Below, piece after piece: positions 1 to 8,205 of a DNA stretch of 64,000 nt. The stretch spans positions 1 to 64,000 of the forward strand of contig JBGVOM010000048.1 of the NCBI GenBank assembly GCA_045126515.1. Reading direction: 5' to 3'. The stretch's first letter is position 1. Each line of letters opens with the position of its first letter. The translations under genes were made by a program, and so were the position numbers. Under the pieces are notes generated by a model, which worked only from the letters and a program-made list of their open reading frames with translations, ran no database searches and was not told the origin of the DNA. The stretch is from RUG11237 sp045126515 (GTDB lineage Bacteria > Bacillota > Clostridia > Lachnospirales > Lachnospiraceae).

Positions 1-154
1 CCAAATGCTCCCCAGAGGATACCACAACATTTCTTCTGTACATTGACACAGCCACACAACAAGATTCCTACGGAGATGCAAAATGTACGTTATTGGTTAC
101 TAACTTTCGGTTGCGACTACCGAAGAAATTTGTTAAGGCGTGCCAAGATGTGAT
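1..154. other. Left-edge intergenic sequence
   Basis: I see no convincing gene here. A small hairpin with TCGGT and ACCGA arms around TGCGACT lies near 107-127 and may belong to the structured element that follows. The open frame from 93 to 383 runs through that palindrome and resembles no protein family I know, so it is not called. Confidence 0.4.
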
Positions 155-333
155 AAGGAACTGTCGGTTTCTCTTTGGGGAGATTTTAGCGGTAGGCACC
201 GGAGAATCCGTCCCGAAGCTGTTAGAGCGTGAGGTGAGAGCCCCGTTCGGCGATACGCCTCACGCTCTTACAGCTACGTGGACTAGTCGCAGGTGCCGAG
301 AGAGACTCCCCAAAGAGAAACCGACAGTTCCTT
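155..333. repeat. Large GC-rich palindromic element (MITE-like or structured RNA)
   Basis: A 28-bp perfect inverted repeat (155-182 with 306-333) encloses a 6-bp stem (195-200 with 292-297) and an 18-bp stem with one mismatch (217-234 with 258-275). The hairpin is much richer in GC than its surroundings. It lies just downstream of valS, which reads toward it. No transposase gene and no clear target duplication are visible. It could be a non-autonomous mobile element or a solitary structured non-coding RNA. I cannot assign an RNA family from memory. Confidence 0.6.
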
Positions 334-366
334 CGCCCCTCTTGTCACACCTCCACAAAGTCCAAT

Positions 367-3012
367 TTATTTTGTCAAGTTAGCAAGTCTTTCTTTCACC
401 TGTTCCATCATCTGTGTATATTTTGTAAGCTTATCTTTTTCTTCCTGAATCTTTGCTTCCGGTGCCTTGCTTACAAACTTTTCGTTGCTTAACATACCAT
501 TTACTCTGGCAAGTTCTTTTGTCAGACGTTCTTCTTCCTTTTTCAGGCGTTCGATTTCTTTTTCAATGTCTACAAGTTCTGCAAATGGCATATAGATAAC
601 TGCTTCCGGAATTACAGCTGATACTGCATCTTCTCCGATACCGTCTTTGTTATCCTGGGTAACTACCTCAGATGCATAAGCCAGTGTCTGGAAGAATACT
701 TTGCTGTGTTCAAAGATTCCTAGCACTTTTTCATTGGCTGAAACTACAAATACTTTCGCTTTCTTTGATGGAGGTACATTCATTTCAGTACGCACATTTC
801 GTATTCCACGAACCGCTTCCTTAATGGTTTCTACTGCTTCTTCTGCCTCTTTAAAGTTCCATTCTTCTGTATATTCCGGCCACTTAGAAATCATAATGGA
901 TTCTTCTTCATCCTGCAAAGTACAGAAAATTTCTTCTGTGACAAATGGCATATATGGGTGAAGTAATTTCAATCCATTGATTAATACTGTCTTTAAAGTC
1001 CAAAGAGCCGCATTCTGTGAAACGCTGTCTTCTGTATTATATAATCTTGGTTTTACCATTTCGATATACCAGTCACAGAATTCATCCCAGATAAAGTCAT
1101 ATACTTTCTGAACTGCAATACCAAGTTCAAAGTTATCCAGATTATAAGTCATATCTTTTGTCACTGTATTAATCTTAGATAAAATCCATTTATCTGCATC
1201 CATTAATTCATTTTCTGCAGGCTTGGTGATGGTCTTTCCTTCCATGTTCATCATGATAAATCTTGCTGCATTCCATACCTTGTTGGCAAAGTTACGGCTT
1301 GCCTCTACTCTTTCATAGTAGAAACGCATATCATTTCCCGGTGCATTTCCTGTAATCAGGGTAATTCTTAATGCATCAGCACCATATTTATCAATTACTT
1401 CTAATGGGTCAATACCATTTCCAAGAGATTTACTCATCTTTCTTCCCTGGGAGTCACGAACCAGACCATGGAATAATACAGTGTGGAATGGTGCTTTACC
1501 CATCTGCTCATAACCGGAAAATACCATACGGATAACCCAGAAGAAAATAATATCATATCCTGTCACCAGTACATCTGTAGGATAGAAGTATTCCAATTCT
1601 TCTGTTTTTTCCGGCCATCCAAGGGTAGAGAACGGCCACAATGCAGAAGAGAACCAAGTATCCAGAGTATCCGGATCCTGTGTCATATGCTCACATCCAC
1701 ATTTTGGACACTTTCCAGGATTTTCTCTTGCAACTACTACTTCACCACAATCCTCACAATAATATGCCGGAATTCTGTGTCCCCACCATAACTGTCTGGA
1801 AATACACCAGTCACGGATATTATCTGTCCAGTTAAAGTACGTTCTGTCCATGCTAGATGGAATTAATTTGATTTCACCGCTCTTAATTGCTTCCACTGCC
1901 GGCTTAATCATCTCATCCATTCTTACAAACCACTGCTGTTTTACCATTGGTTCTACGGTTGCCTTGCATCTGTCATGAGTACCAACATTGTGTGTATGTG
2001 ATTCTACTTTTACTAAAAGACCTAATTCTTCTAAATCTGCCACAATCTGTTTTCTGGCTTCGTATCTGTCCATGCCGGCATATTTTCCACCATTCTTATT
2101 GATGGTAGCATCGTCATTCATAATATTAATTTCTTCTAAATTATGTCTTTTTCCTACTTCAAAGTCATTCGGATCATGTGCCGGGGTAATCTTTACACAG
2201 CCGGTACCAAATTCTTTATCTACGTAAGCATCTGCTACCACTGGAATTTCTCTTCCTACCAACGGAAGTATCAAAGTCTTACCAATTAAGTGTTTATATC
2301 TTTCATCCTCCGGATTTACAGCTACTGCTGTATCACCAAGCAGTGTTTCCGGTCTTGTGGTTGCAATTTCTACCATTTCGTCACTGTCTTTTACCGGATA
2401 ATTGATATGCCAGAAATGTCCTTCCTGTTCTTCATGAACTACTTCTGCATCTGAGATGGAAGTCTTACATACAGGACACCAGTTTACAATTCGGGAACCC
2501 TTATAAATATAGTCTTTTTCATATAATTTAATAAATACTTCTTCTACTGCTTTGGAACAGCCCTCGTCCATGGTAAAACGTTCTCTGTCCCAGTCTGCGG
2601 AAGAACCAAGTTTCTTTAACTGTTTAATAATTCGTCCACCGTATTCTTCTTTCCACTCCCATGCCTTTTCAAGGAATCCTTCTCTTCCTAAATCTTCTTT
2701 TGCAATTCCCTGCTCTTTTAAGGAATTAATCACTTTTACTTCTGTTGCAATACTTGCATGGTCCGTTCCCGGCTGCCATAACGCATTATATCCCTGCATT
2801 CTCTTATAACGGATTAAAATATCTTGCATAGTGTTGTCTAAAGCGTGTCCCATATGCAGCTGCCCGGTAATGTTTGGAGGTGGCATAATGATGGTGAATG
2901 GTTTTTTGCTCTTATCCACTTCTGCGTGGAAATACTTTTTATCTAGCCATTTGTTGTATAATCTTTCTTCTATGTCTTTTGGGTCATAGGTTTTGCTTAA
3001 TTCTTTGCTCAT
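367..3012 (-). CDS. valS: Valine--tRNA ligase
   Basis: Class I aminoacyl-tRNA synthetase that charges tRNA-Val in the cytoplasm. The 881-aa product has the usual length for bacterial ValRS. The HIGH motif appears as HMGH at residues 53-56, the KMSKS loop (GRKMSKSLGN) near residue 525, paired zinc-type cysteines in the connective domain, and the charged ValRS C-terminal coiled coil over about the last 65 residues. The start codon follows a purine-rich AGGAAGATATT. It is preceded by a Val T-box leader and by a structured repeat lying between the T-box terminator and the start codon. It appears to be transcribed alone. Confidence 0.98.
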   Translation of the reverse strand: MSKELSKTYDPKDIEERLYNKWLDKKYFHAEVDKSKKPFTIIMPPPNITGQLHMGHALDNTMQDILIRYKRMQGYNALWQPGTDHASIATEVKVINSLKEQGIAKEDLGREGFLEKAWEWKEEYGGRIIKQLKKLGSSADWDRERFTMDEGCSKAVEEVFIKLYEKDYIYKGSRIVNWCPVCKTSISDAEVVHEEQEGHFWHINYPVKDSDEMVEIATTRPETLLGDTAVAVNPEDERYKHLIGKTLILPLVGREIPVVADAYVDKEFGTGCVKITPAHDPNDFEVGKRHNLEEINIMNDDATINKNGGKYAGMDRYEARKQIVADLEELGLLVKVESHTHNVGTHDRCKATVEPMVKQQWFVRMDEMIKPAVEAIKSGEIKLIPSSMDRTYFNWTDNIRDWCISRQLWWGHRIPAYYCEDCGEVVVARENPGKCPKCGCEHMTQDPDTLDTWFSSALWPFSTLGWPEKTEELEYFYPTDVLVTGYDIIFFWVIRMVFSGYEQMGKAPFHTVLFHGLVRDSQGRKMSKSLGNGIDPLEVIDKYGADALRITLITGNAPGNDMRFYYERVEASRNFANKVWNAARFIMMNMEGKTITKPAENELMDADKWILSKINTVTKDMTYNLDNFELGIAVQKVYDFIWDEFCDWYIEMVKPRLYNTEDSVSQNAALWTLKTVLINGLKLLHPYMPFVTEEIFCTLQDEEESIMISKWPEYTEEWNFKEAEEAVETIKEAVRGIRNVRTEMNVPPSKKAKVFVVSANEKVLGIFEHSKVFFQTLAYASEVVTQDNKDGIGEDAVSAVIPEAVIYMPFAELVDIEKEIERLKKEEERLTKELARVNGMLSNEKFVSKAPEAKIQEEKDKLTKYTQMMEQVKERLANLTK

Positions 3013-3042
3013 AATATCTTCCTTTCTTTCATGTATATGAAA

Positions 3043-3180
3043 AAGAGTTTCGCTTGCGAAACTCTAGCGCCGCTTTTGCGTCGCTCTGGCGACAAGACTC
3101 ATCTGCAAAAGTGTGCGCATCCTAGCGGAGCGTTATTACTGTATAGGAAATTTCTGAAGGAATTTCCTATACAGTAATAA
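3043..3180 (-). repeat. Structured intergenic repeat, copy 1 (valS leader)
   Basis: A segment of about 138 bp closely matches 45625-45757 in the aspS leader. On the minus strand it begins with a long A+T hairpin (arms 3161-3180 and 3133-3152, 20 bp). A region follows in which CTTTTGC pairs with GCAAAAG around a GTCGC/GCGAC hairpin. It ends with a GAGTTTCGC/GCGAAACTC hairpin followed by TTTTT. It abuts the T-run of the T-box terminator. Its function is unknown. Confidence 0.85.
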
Positions 3181-3470
3181 AAAGCCCTTTACACATATGC
3201 GTAAAGGGCGAAGTTCTCGCGGTACCACCTTTATTAATGATTGCTCATTATCTCAACTGGTTAAAACCAAATCCTGTAACGGGGATGAGCCGTGAATATG
3301 TACTCTCCGCTAGTATTCTCTAACTATAATTTCCACATTCCGATTCCAAAGCTACCTTCCACATTTCCTTCTTAAAAATTCCTTTCAGCCATGGGAATCT
3401 CTCTCTGATAAGGGTAAATGCGTACTCCTCTTTTTCACTATCTTTGTCCTATTTCATAGGTTTGTTTCAC
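3177..3470 (-). promoter_or_regulatory. T-box riboswitch (Val) of valS
   Basis: The T-box sequence (AGGTGGTACCGCG on the minus strand, 3218-3230) precedes a terminator hairpin GCCCTTTAC/GTAAAGGGC (3184-3209) with a T-run. Aligned with the two other T boxes in the window, the specifier position reads GTA, a Val codon, at 3353-3355, which agrees with the downstream valS. Uncharged tRNA-Val should favour the antiterminator and read-through. Confidence 0.93.
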
Positions 3471-3477
3471 TAAAATT

Positions 3478-3506
3478 ATATTAGTTGGAATTTTTCGGTT
3501 TGTCAA
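3478..3506 (-). promoter_or_regulatory. valS promoter
   Basis: TTGACA at 3501-3506 and TAATAT at 3478-3483 are separated by 17 bp on the minus strand. The -35 box contains the TGA stop codon (3503-3505) of the upstream glycosylase gene, so the two transcription units are packed together. Confidence 0.75.
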
Positions 3507-3988
3507 CTGTTTTTTATTTCTCTCCACTGCTCTATCAATCTTTCCAAGCTGTAAGAGGCATTTGCCGGGCTGGTACTTGGCAATTTCATTGCTTTCCTTC
3601 CAAGCACCGGCTCACAATATTTGCAAAATAAACGATAAGAAGTCACACCATTGCAATAAATCTGCCTGATGTCTGCTGCCTGCAAAATACAGCTTAAATC
3701 ATTAGGAACTACATCTTTAATACTGCTGTCAGAGGAACCCTCAATGGTACAGCTGGCAATCACATCCCATACCGCAACATGTGTTTTTAGAAGAAACTCT
3801 TTCTTTCCCTCCACGGATACTGGAATTTCCGTCTCCATAACCGCTGCCATTACTTTCCAAAAACGGTTTTGAGGATGACCATAAAAAAACTTATTCTCTC
3901 TGGATTTGACTGATGGAAAAGAACCTAAAATCAGTATTTTAGAATTTTCGTCATACACTGGTGAAATCTCATGAATTACACGTTCCAT
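3503..3988 (-). CDS. DNA-deoxyinosine (hypoxanthine-DNA) glycosylase, UDG superfamily
   Basis: A 161-aa member of the uracil-DNA glycosylase superfamily, probably a base-excision repair enzyme removing hypoxanthine or uracil. Near residue 20 it has the motif LILGSFPS, followed by FFYGHPQNRFWKV. This pattern is typical of the short family annotated as DNA-deoxyinosine glycosylase (family 6 / Mug-like). The C-terminal half has the LPSTSPAN segment expected in the family. It overlaps the end of the debranching enzyme gene by 13 bp and is translationally coupled to it. The exact base preference cannot be read from sequence. Confidence 0.8.
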   Translation of the reverse strand: MERVIHEISPVYDENSKILILGSFPSVKSRENKFFYGHPQNRFWKVMAAVMETEIPVSVEGKKEFLLKTHVAVWDVIASCTIEGSSDSSIKDVVPNDLSCILQAADIRQIYCNGVTSYRLFCKYCEPVLGRKAMKLPSTSPANASYSLERLIEQWREIKNS

Positions 3989-5970
3989 AATCCGCCTTCC
4001 ACATATGCTCTGAGTATCTCACCCACACTCCATGCCTGTGCATAGCATCCTCGGGAAATATTCGGCTCATTTCCATCAAAAATCTCTGCAATACTTCCAA
4101 TACATCCATCCATCAGATGATCTTCTAAGGGTGCGATTAGCTTCTTTGCAAATGTTCTGCCATCAGCAGTATCCCCATATACTTTCAAATATGCTGTAAC
4201 TAATCCGCCAAGAGGAAAGCCCCAGCAAGTGCCCTGATGATAAGCAGCATCCCGATCATGAAGTTTTCCCACATAAACTCCTTTGTATTCCTTATCCTCC
4301 GTTGAAAGAGAACGCAGTCCATAAGTTGCATACAAATGAGAAACCACGGTATCTACCACCGCTTTTTCCTGTTCCTTTGATAACATGGTATGAGGCAGGG
4401 AAACTGCCCAAATCTGATTCGGACGAATTTTATCGTCATTTTCCTTATCATCTACTACATCATATAAACAATTCTTTTCCGGATTCCAGAACTTTTTCAC
4501 AAAAGAATCCTTAACTTTATCTGCCAACTCTTTGTACTGGACGCTTTCCTCATCCCCAAAACGTTCTGCCAGCTGTTCCATCACCTTGAGGGCATTATAC
4601 CAAAGAGCACTGATTTCCACCGGTTTTCCATGACGTGGTGTCACTACCCATTCACCCACGCGCACATCCATCCAGGTAACCTGGTCAAAACCACCTCCGG
4701 CATGAATCAGATAATCTTCATCCATGTAGATGGAAAAATCAGTTCCTTCTTTGTAATAATGAATAATTTCCTTCAATTTTGGATAAATCTCTTTCTTAAT
4801 AAACTGATAATCTTCCTCTGCTCCTGTATATTCTAAGTACTTGTCCACAGAATAAAAATACCACATAGAAGCATCTACCGTATTATATAAAGGCTCTAAA
4901 CCTTCATCAGGGAACATATTCGGTACCAGACCTTTTTTCACATACTGGGCAAATGTTTTCAGTATCTGCCTTGCATCTTCAAATCGTTTTGTTACCAGTG
5001 TAAGACCTTGCAATGCAATCATTGTATCTCTACCCCAGTCGGTAAACCATGGAAGACCTGCTAACACCGTTTTTCCTCCAGTGGATTCCCGTTCTACAAT
5101 AAACTGATCTGCTGCATGAACCAGTGTATTTGCAAAATCATCCTGAAGTCCTGCCTGTTGTTCCAACTGTTCACAACGTTTTCTTTCTGCCTCTACGATG
5201 ACAAAGCCATCCTTTGGAAGTTCCCCATCTTCTATGGAACAAATTACGGATACTTTCTTATGTTCTCCCGGATTTATAGTTACTTTAATTTCATACGGTG
5301 TATAATTATTCTCAATACAAGTCATTCCCGTAGATATTTCCGTCTGTAGTTCCATATCCACATCAAAAATTTCTTCTCGCTCTGATATTTCTCCTTCGCT
5401 GACAAACATACGGATAGCAATATTTCTATTTTTTTCAGGAGTTAAAGTCATAGTCTGTCCCTCATAAGCTGTATCAAACTTTAATTCCGCCCGCTCACTT
5501 CTCTCGTGATGATCCCTATAATTAAATAGTGGCACCAGAGTAAGCACTGCTTTTTCACTGCCCCCTAAAATATCATACGTACAGACAGCAGTGTTTTTTC
5601 CATGTTGCAGAGCAATGGTCTTAGTAACAAAAATCCCTCCGGCAAAATAAGTAAATTCCGGCACATAATCATAGCAGAATCTCTGCAGATATTTTTGCCC
5701 TTCCTCATTATTTCCACCCGGTCTTTGATTGGTAAAAAAAGAATACTCTCTTTCTCCCACTTCCAACTTTTCATTTATTTTGGACAAAACCATATAACGC
5801 TCTACCGGTGCATGGAGACTTGCGATTAACATACCATTATGCTTTCTGGTATGTGCTCCAATAATAGAACTCCCCGCATAACCACCAATACCATTTGTTA
5901 TTACCCATTCTCTTTGTATTCCCTCTGAAAATGTTTTCCAATATCCTTTTCCAAATTTTTTAGTATTCAC
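3976..5970 (-). CDS. Glycogen debranching enzyme (amylo-alpha-1,6-glucosidase type)
   Basis: A 664-aa protein with the two-domain layout of archaeal/bacterial glycogen debranching enzymes. The N-terminal glycogen-debranching domain covers about residues 15-230, and the C-terminal (alpha/alpha)6 amylo-1,6-glucosidase domain about 290-655. The conserved LPWFTDWGRDTMIAL segment lies near residue 310. It should hydrolyse alpha-1,6 branches of glycogen or amylopectin in the cytoplasm. Translation starts at GTG (5970-5968) behind AAGGAAAGG; there is no ATG nearby. Its promoter is nearly identical to that of the suf genes. It forms a short operon with the overlapping glycosylase gene. Confidence 0.9.
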   Translation of the reverse strand: MNTKKFGKGYWKTFSEGIQREWVITNGIGGYAGSSIIGAHTRKHNGMLIASLHAPVERYMVLSKINEKLEVGEREYSFFTNQRPGGNNEEGQKYLQRFCYDYVPEFTYFAGGIFVTKTIALQHGKNTAVCTYDILGGSEKAVLTLVPLFNYRDHHERSERAELKFDTAYEGQTMTLTPEKNRNIAIRMFVSEGEISEREEIFDVDMELQTEISTGMTCIENNYTPYEIKVTINPGEHKKVSVICSIEDGELPKDGFVIVEAERKRCEQLEQQAGLQDDFANTLVHAADQFIVERESTGGKTVLAGLPWFTDWGRDTMIALQGLTLVTKRFEDARQILKTFAQYVKKGLVPNMFPDEGLEPLYNTVDASMWYFYSVDKYLEYTGAEEDYQFIKKEIYPKLKEIIHYYKEGTDFSIYMDEDYLIHAGGGFDQVTWMDVRVGEWVVTPRHGKPVEISALWYNALKVMEQLAERFGDEESVQYKELADKVKDSFVKKFWNPEKNCLYDVVDDKENDDKIRPNQIWAVSLPHTMLSKEQEKAVVDTVVSHLYATYGLRSLSTEDKEYKGVYVGKLHDRDAAYHQGTCWGFPLGGLVTAYLKVYGDTADGRTFAKKLIAPLEDHLMDGCIGSIAEIFDGNEPNISRGCYAQAWSVGEILRAYVEGGLWNV

Positions 5971-5992
5971 TCTAATATACCTTTCCTTCTAT

Positions 5993-6039
5993 TTTTTACT
6001 AAAGTATATCAATGATTCTTTCCATTTGCAAGGTCTTAT
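5993..6039 (-). promoter_or_regulatory. Promoter of the debranching enzyme operon
   Basis: TTGCAA (6026-6031), a 17-bp spacer and TATACT (6003-6008) on the minus strand. This 47-bp block matches the suf promoter block at 7903-7949 at 42 of 47 positions, including the spacer and the bases after the -10 box. Confidence 0.75.
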
Positions 6040-6132
6040 ATTCTCTCATGCTTTCCCTACTATATGGAACCCCAAACACATTGCACAGCCAAATGAAATA
6101 GTCACATTCAGACTTGCCTTTTCCCAAGAACA

Positions 6133-6211
6133 GCACATAGCCGATACACTTCTTCCCAGAAAGGCTGTTAAATCCTCAGCCTTTCTGGAAAGAAGTGTAT
6201 CGGCTATGTGC
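6133..6211. repeat. Palindrome with 35-bp arms
   Basis: Arms 6133-6167 and 6177-6211 are complementary at all but one position, where a G-U pair would form in RNA, around a 9-base loop. It lies between the end of sufB and the promoter of the debranching operon. It could stop suf transcription, but no T-run follows on the minus strand, so it may equally be a small hairpin mobile element. The two short opposing open frames across it are a result of its symmetry. Confidence 0.8.
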
Positions 6212-6238
6212 GTCCTGTTAATCACCAAGTCTAAACTG

Positions 6239-7156
6239 TTACTTTAAGAATCCATTAATAATCTGCGCTTCCGCTTCTTCTTCCGTAAGCCCTAAGGTCA
6301 TTAATTTAATAATCTGCTCTCCTGCAATTTTACCGATAGCAGCCTCATGAATCAGACTTGCATCAATATGATTTGCTGTAATCTCCGGCACAGCACTGAC
6401 ACTGGCATGATCCATAATAATGGCATCACATTCCGTATGACCGCTGCATCTATTGTTTCCATTGATTTTAGACAAAAACAGCTGATGGGAATTATCCTTT
6501 GCCACAGAACGGGAAATTACATTCGTACCTGAATTTTCACCGTCTAAGTCTACTTCAAAATTGGTTTCCGCAGTCTGATTTCCATGGGTCATAATTTTTT
6601 CTTTAATTACTAAAGTAGCATCATTTTTTAATTTTGCCTTAGTCACTCTTTTCGTGGAGTCTACACCCTTAATCTGAACGGTGTCCATCTCCATATACCC
6701 ACCGTCTTCAATTTCTACGATTGTAGTAGGATTCATTACACGGCTTCCTTTTCCTTCGCCTGCACCATAATGCTTTTCCACATATTTCACTTTGGAATTT
6801 TTTCCCACAAAAAAGCTGTGGATTCCATCATGTTGCGAATCACTGTCACCGCTGTTGTGAATTCCACAGCCTGCAATAATAGTCACATCACAGTTTTCTC
6901 CAATAAAAAAATCGTTATATACCATTTCTTTTAAACCACTCTGGCTTAAAAGCACCGGAATATGAACACTTTCATTCTTTGTTCCATCTTTAATGATAAT
7001 GTCAATTCCCGGCTTGTCTGTCTTTGTAACAATGTCTATATTCGCCGTTGTATTTCTTCCGGCAGCTTCTCCGTTTGCCCTGATATTATAAGCACCTTCC
7101 GGCACCTCATGCAATCCGGCAACCTGCTCTAATAAATTCATTTGTATTGCATCCAT
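6239..7156 (-). CDS. sufB: SufB/SufD-family scaffold protein (SmsB-like)
   Basis: A short SufB/SufD-family protein of 305 aa that should act with the adjacent SufC ATPase in Fe-S cluster assembly. It has the beta-helix core typical of the family, with conserved segments IIAGCGIHN, HDGIHSFFVG and a C-terminal EAAIGKIAGEQ. At about 305 aa it is shorter than SufB of the full SUF operon and fits the two-gene SUF-like minimal system of archaea and clostridia. ATG at 7156 is chosen over a longer frame because AAAGGAGAG precedes it and it begins one base after the sufC stop codon. No sufS, sufU or separate sufD is nearby. Confidence 0.88.
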   Translation of the reverse strand: MDAIQMNLLEQVAGLHEVPEGAYNIRANGEAAGRNTTANIDIVTKTDKPGIDIIIKDGTKNESVHIPVLLSQSGLKEMVYNDFFIGENCDVTIIAGCGIHNSGDSDSQHDGIHSFFVGKNSKVKYVEKHYGAGEGKGSRVMNPTTIVEIEDGGYMEMDTVQIKGVDSTKRVTKAKLKNDATLVIKEKIMTHGNQTAETNFEVDLDGENSGTNVISRSVAKDNSHQLFLSKINGNNRCSGHTECDAIIMDHASVSAVPEITANHIDASLIHEAAIGKIAGEQIIKLMTLGLTEEEAEAQIINGFLK

Positions 7157-7157
7157 G

Positions 7158-7883
7158 TTAGCACTCTCCTTTATAGAATCTGCAGCTTCCTCCGCCATTC
7201 AGCAGTTCCGGCAAAATTTCATCCTTACTTCCCGTCTTTGTCACTTCTCCGTTTGCCAGCACAATCACTCTGTCTGCAATATTTAAAATACGCTCCTGAT
7301 GGGAAATAATTAAAATAGAACCGTTAATATCTTCATGCATTTTTTCAAATACGCGGATTAAATTATTAAAGCTCCAAAGGTCAATTCCTGCCTCCGGTTC
7401 ATCAAAGATAGAGAGCTTAGTTCCTCTGGCAATAATCATTGCAATCTCAATTCTCTTTAATTCTCCACCGGAAAGACTTGCATTTACTTCTCTGTCAATG
7501 TAATCTCTTGCACATAATCCCACTTCCGATAAATAAGCGCAGGCTTGGGATGTGGTCAGATTTTCGCCAGCTGCTAAACGAATCAGATCTTTCACCGTGA
7601 CTCCTTTAAACCTTACCGGCTGCTGAAACGCAAAACTAATTCCCTGCTTTGCTCTGTCCGTAATGCTCATATCGGTAATATCTACACCATCTAAAAGGAT
7701 TTTTCCACTGGTGGGCTTACGAATACCTGCAATCACCTTTGCAAGAGTAGATTTTCCTCCTCCGTTCGGTCCTGTGATGGCAACGAAACGATCTTCTATT
7801 TTCAAGTTAATATTTTTTAAAATATCTTTGGTTCCTTCCTGTTCATCCGAAACCCTCAAGCATATATTTTGTAATTCTAACAT
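7158..7883 (-). CDS. sufC: SufC-type ABC ATPase for Fe-S assembly
   Basis: A 241-aa ABC ATPase of the SufC family, cytoplasmic. It carries Walker A GPNGGGKST at residues 38-46, the signature LSGGELKRIEIA, Walker B LSIFDEPEAGID and the H-loop ISHQ. The E-P-E-A-G-ID segment after Walker B is characteristic of SufC rather than transporters. ATG at 7883 is preferred because GGAGG sits just upstream and the promoter -10 box lies inside the longer open frame. It is followed after one base by sufB, so the pair is a single transcript. Confidence 0.92.
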   Translation of the reverse strand: MLELQNICLRVSDEQEGTKDILKNINLKIEDRFVAITGPNGGGKSTLAKVIAGIRKPTSGKILLDGVDITDMSITDRAKQGISFAFQQPVRFKGVTVKDLIRLAAGENLTTSQACAYLSEVGLCARDYIDREVNASLSGGELKRIEIAMIIARGTKLSIFDEPEAGIDLWSFNNLIRVFEKMHEDINGSILIISHQERILNIADRVIVLANGEVTKTGSKDEILPELLNGGGSCRFYKGEC

Positions 7884-7902
7884 ATTCTGCCTCCACAATA
7901 TA

Positions 7903-7949
7903 TTTTTACTAAAGTATATCAACGTTTCTTATCATTTGCAAGTTCTTAT
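7903..7949 (-). promoter_or_regulatory. Promoter of sufCB
   Basis: TTGCAA (7936-7941), 17-bp spacer, TATACT (7913-7918) on the minus strand. It is near-identical to the debranching enzyme promoter (42 of 47 positions), which suggests duplication or shared control. Confidence 0.75.
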
Positions 7950-7979
7950 CCTACGAAAGCAGAAGAAGCTTTTCTTTTC

Positions 7980-8177
7980 CTATCTGCTTTCTTGGTTTAG
8001 CTTCTTTTTTCTTTGATTTACCATTCCTCCGATTTTTCCGGTTTCTTTTGAAGATAAGCTTTTCCAGCCTTCTTCCAACACTCTTGGCAGTAGTCCCAAT
8101 TCCTCAGCCACTTCATACTTTAGCTGCTCCTCAGGTGTTAGCTCACTCAATTTAATTTCTTTCTTCTTTTTAGACAT
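7980..8177 (-). CDS. Small acid-soluble spore protein, alpha/beta-like
   Basis: A 65-aa, Lys/Glu-rich protein. The block KYEVAEELGLL followed by a TGKIGGMV segment matches the two conserved regions of alpha/beta-type SASPs, which coat DNA in the dormant spore. It differs from typical SASPs by a Lys-rich start and a WKSLSSKE stretch, as in the divergent class common in Lachnospiraceae. The upstream region has a sigma-G-like promoter, and GAAAGGGG serves as the ribosome site. A 9-bp inverted repeat (7955-7963 with 7983-7991) spans the stop codon and may help end the transcript. Confidence 0.75.
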   Translation of the reverse strand: MSKKKKEIKLSELTPEEQLKYEVAEELGLLPRVLEEGWKSLSSKETGKIGGMVNQRKKKLNQESR

Positions 8178-8205
8178 AATAAGGTCATACCCCTTTCTTA
8201 TTTTA

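Noticed and set aside
93..383. 96-codon plus-strand open frame at the left edge
   Set aside because: It runs through the 155-333 palindrome, resembles no family and ends inside valS; best explained by the symmetry and GC content of the element.
6026..6247. Two overlapping open frames on opposite strands
   Set aside because: Both are translations of the 35-bp-arm palindrome and repeat each other's peptides.
7158..7922. Longer sufC start at 7922
   Set aside because: That start lies inside the promoter spacer region and lacks a ribosome site; the ATG at 7883 has GGAGG.
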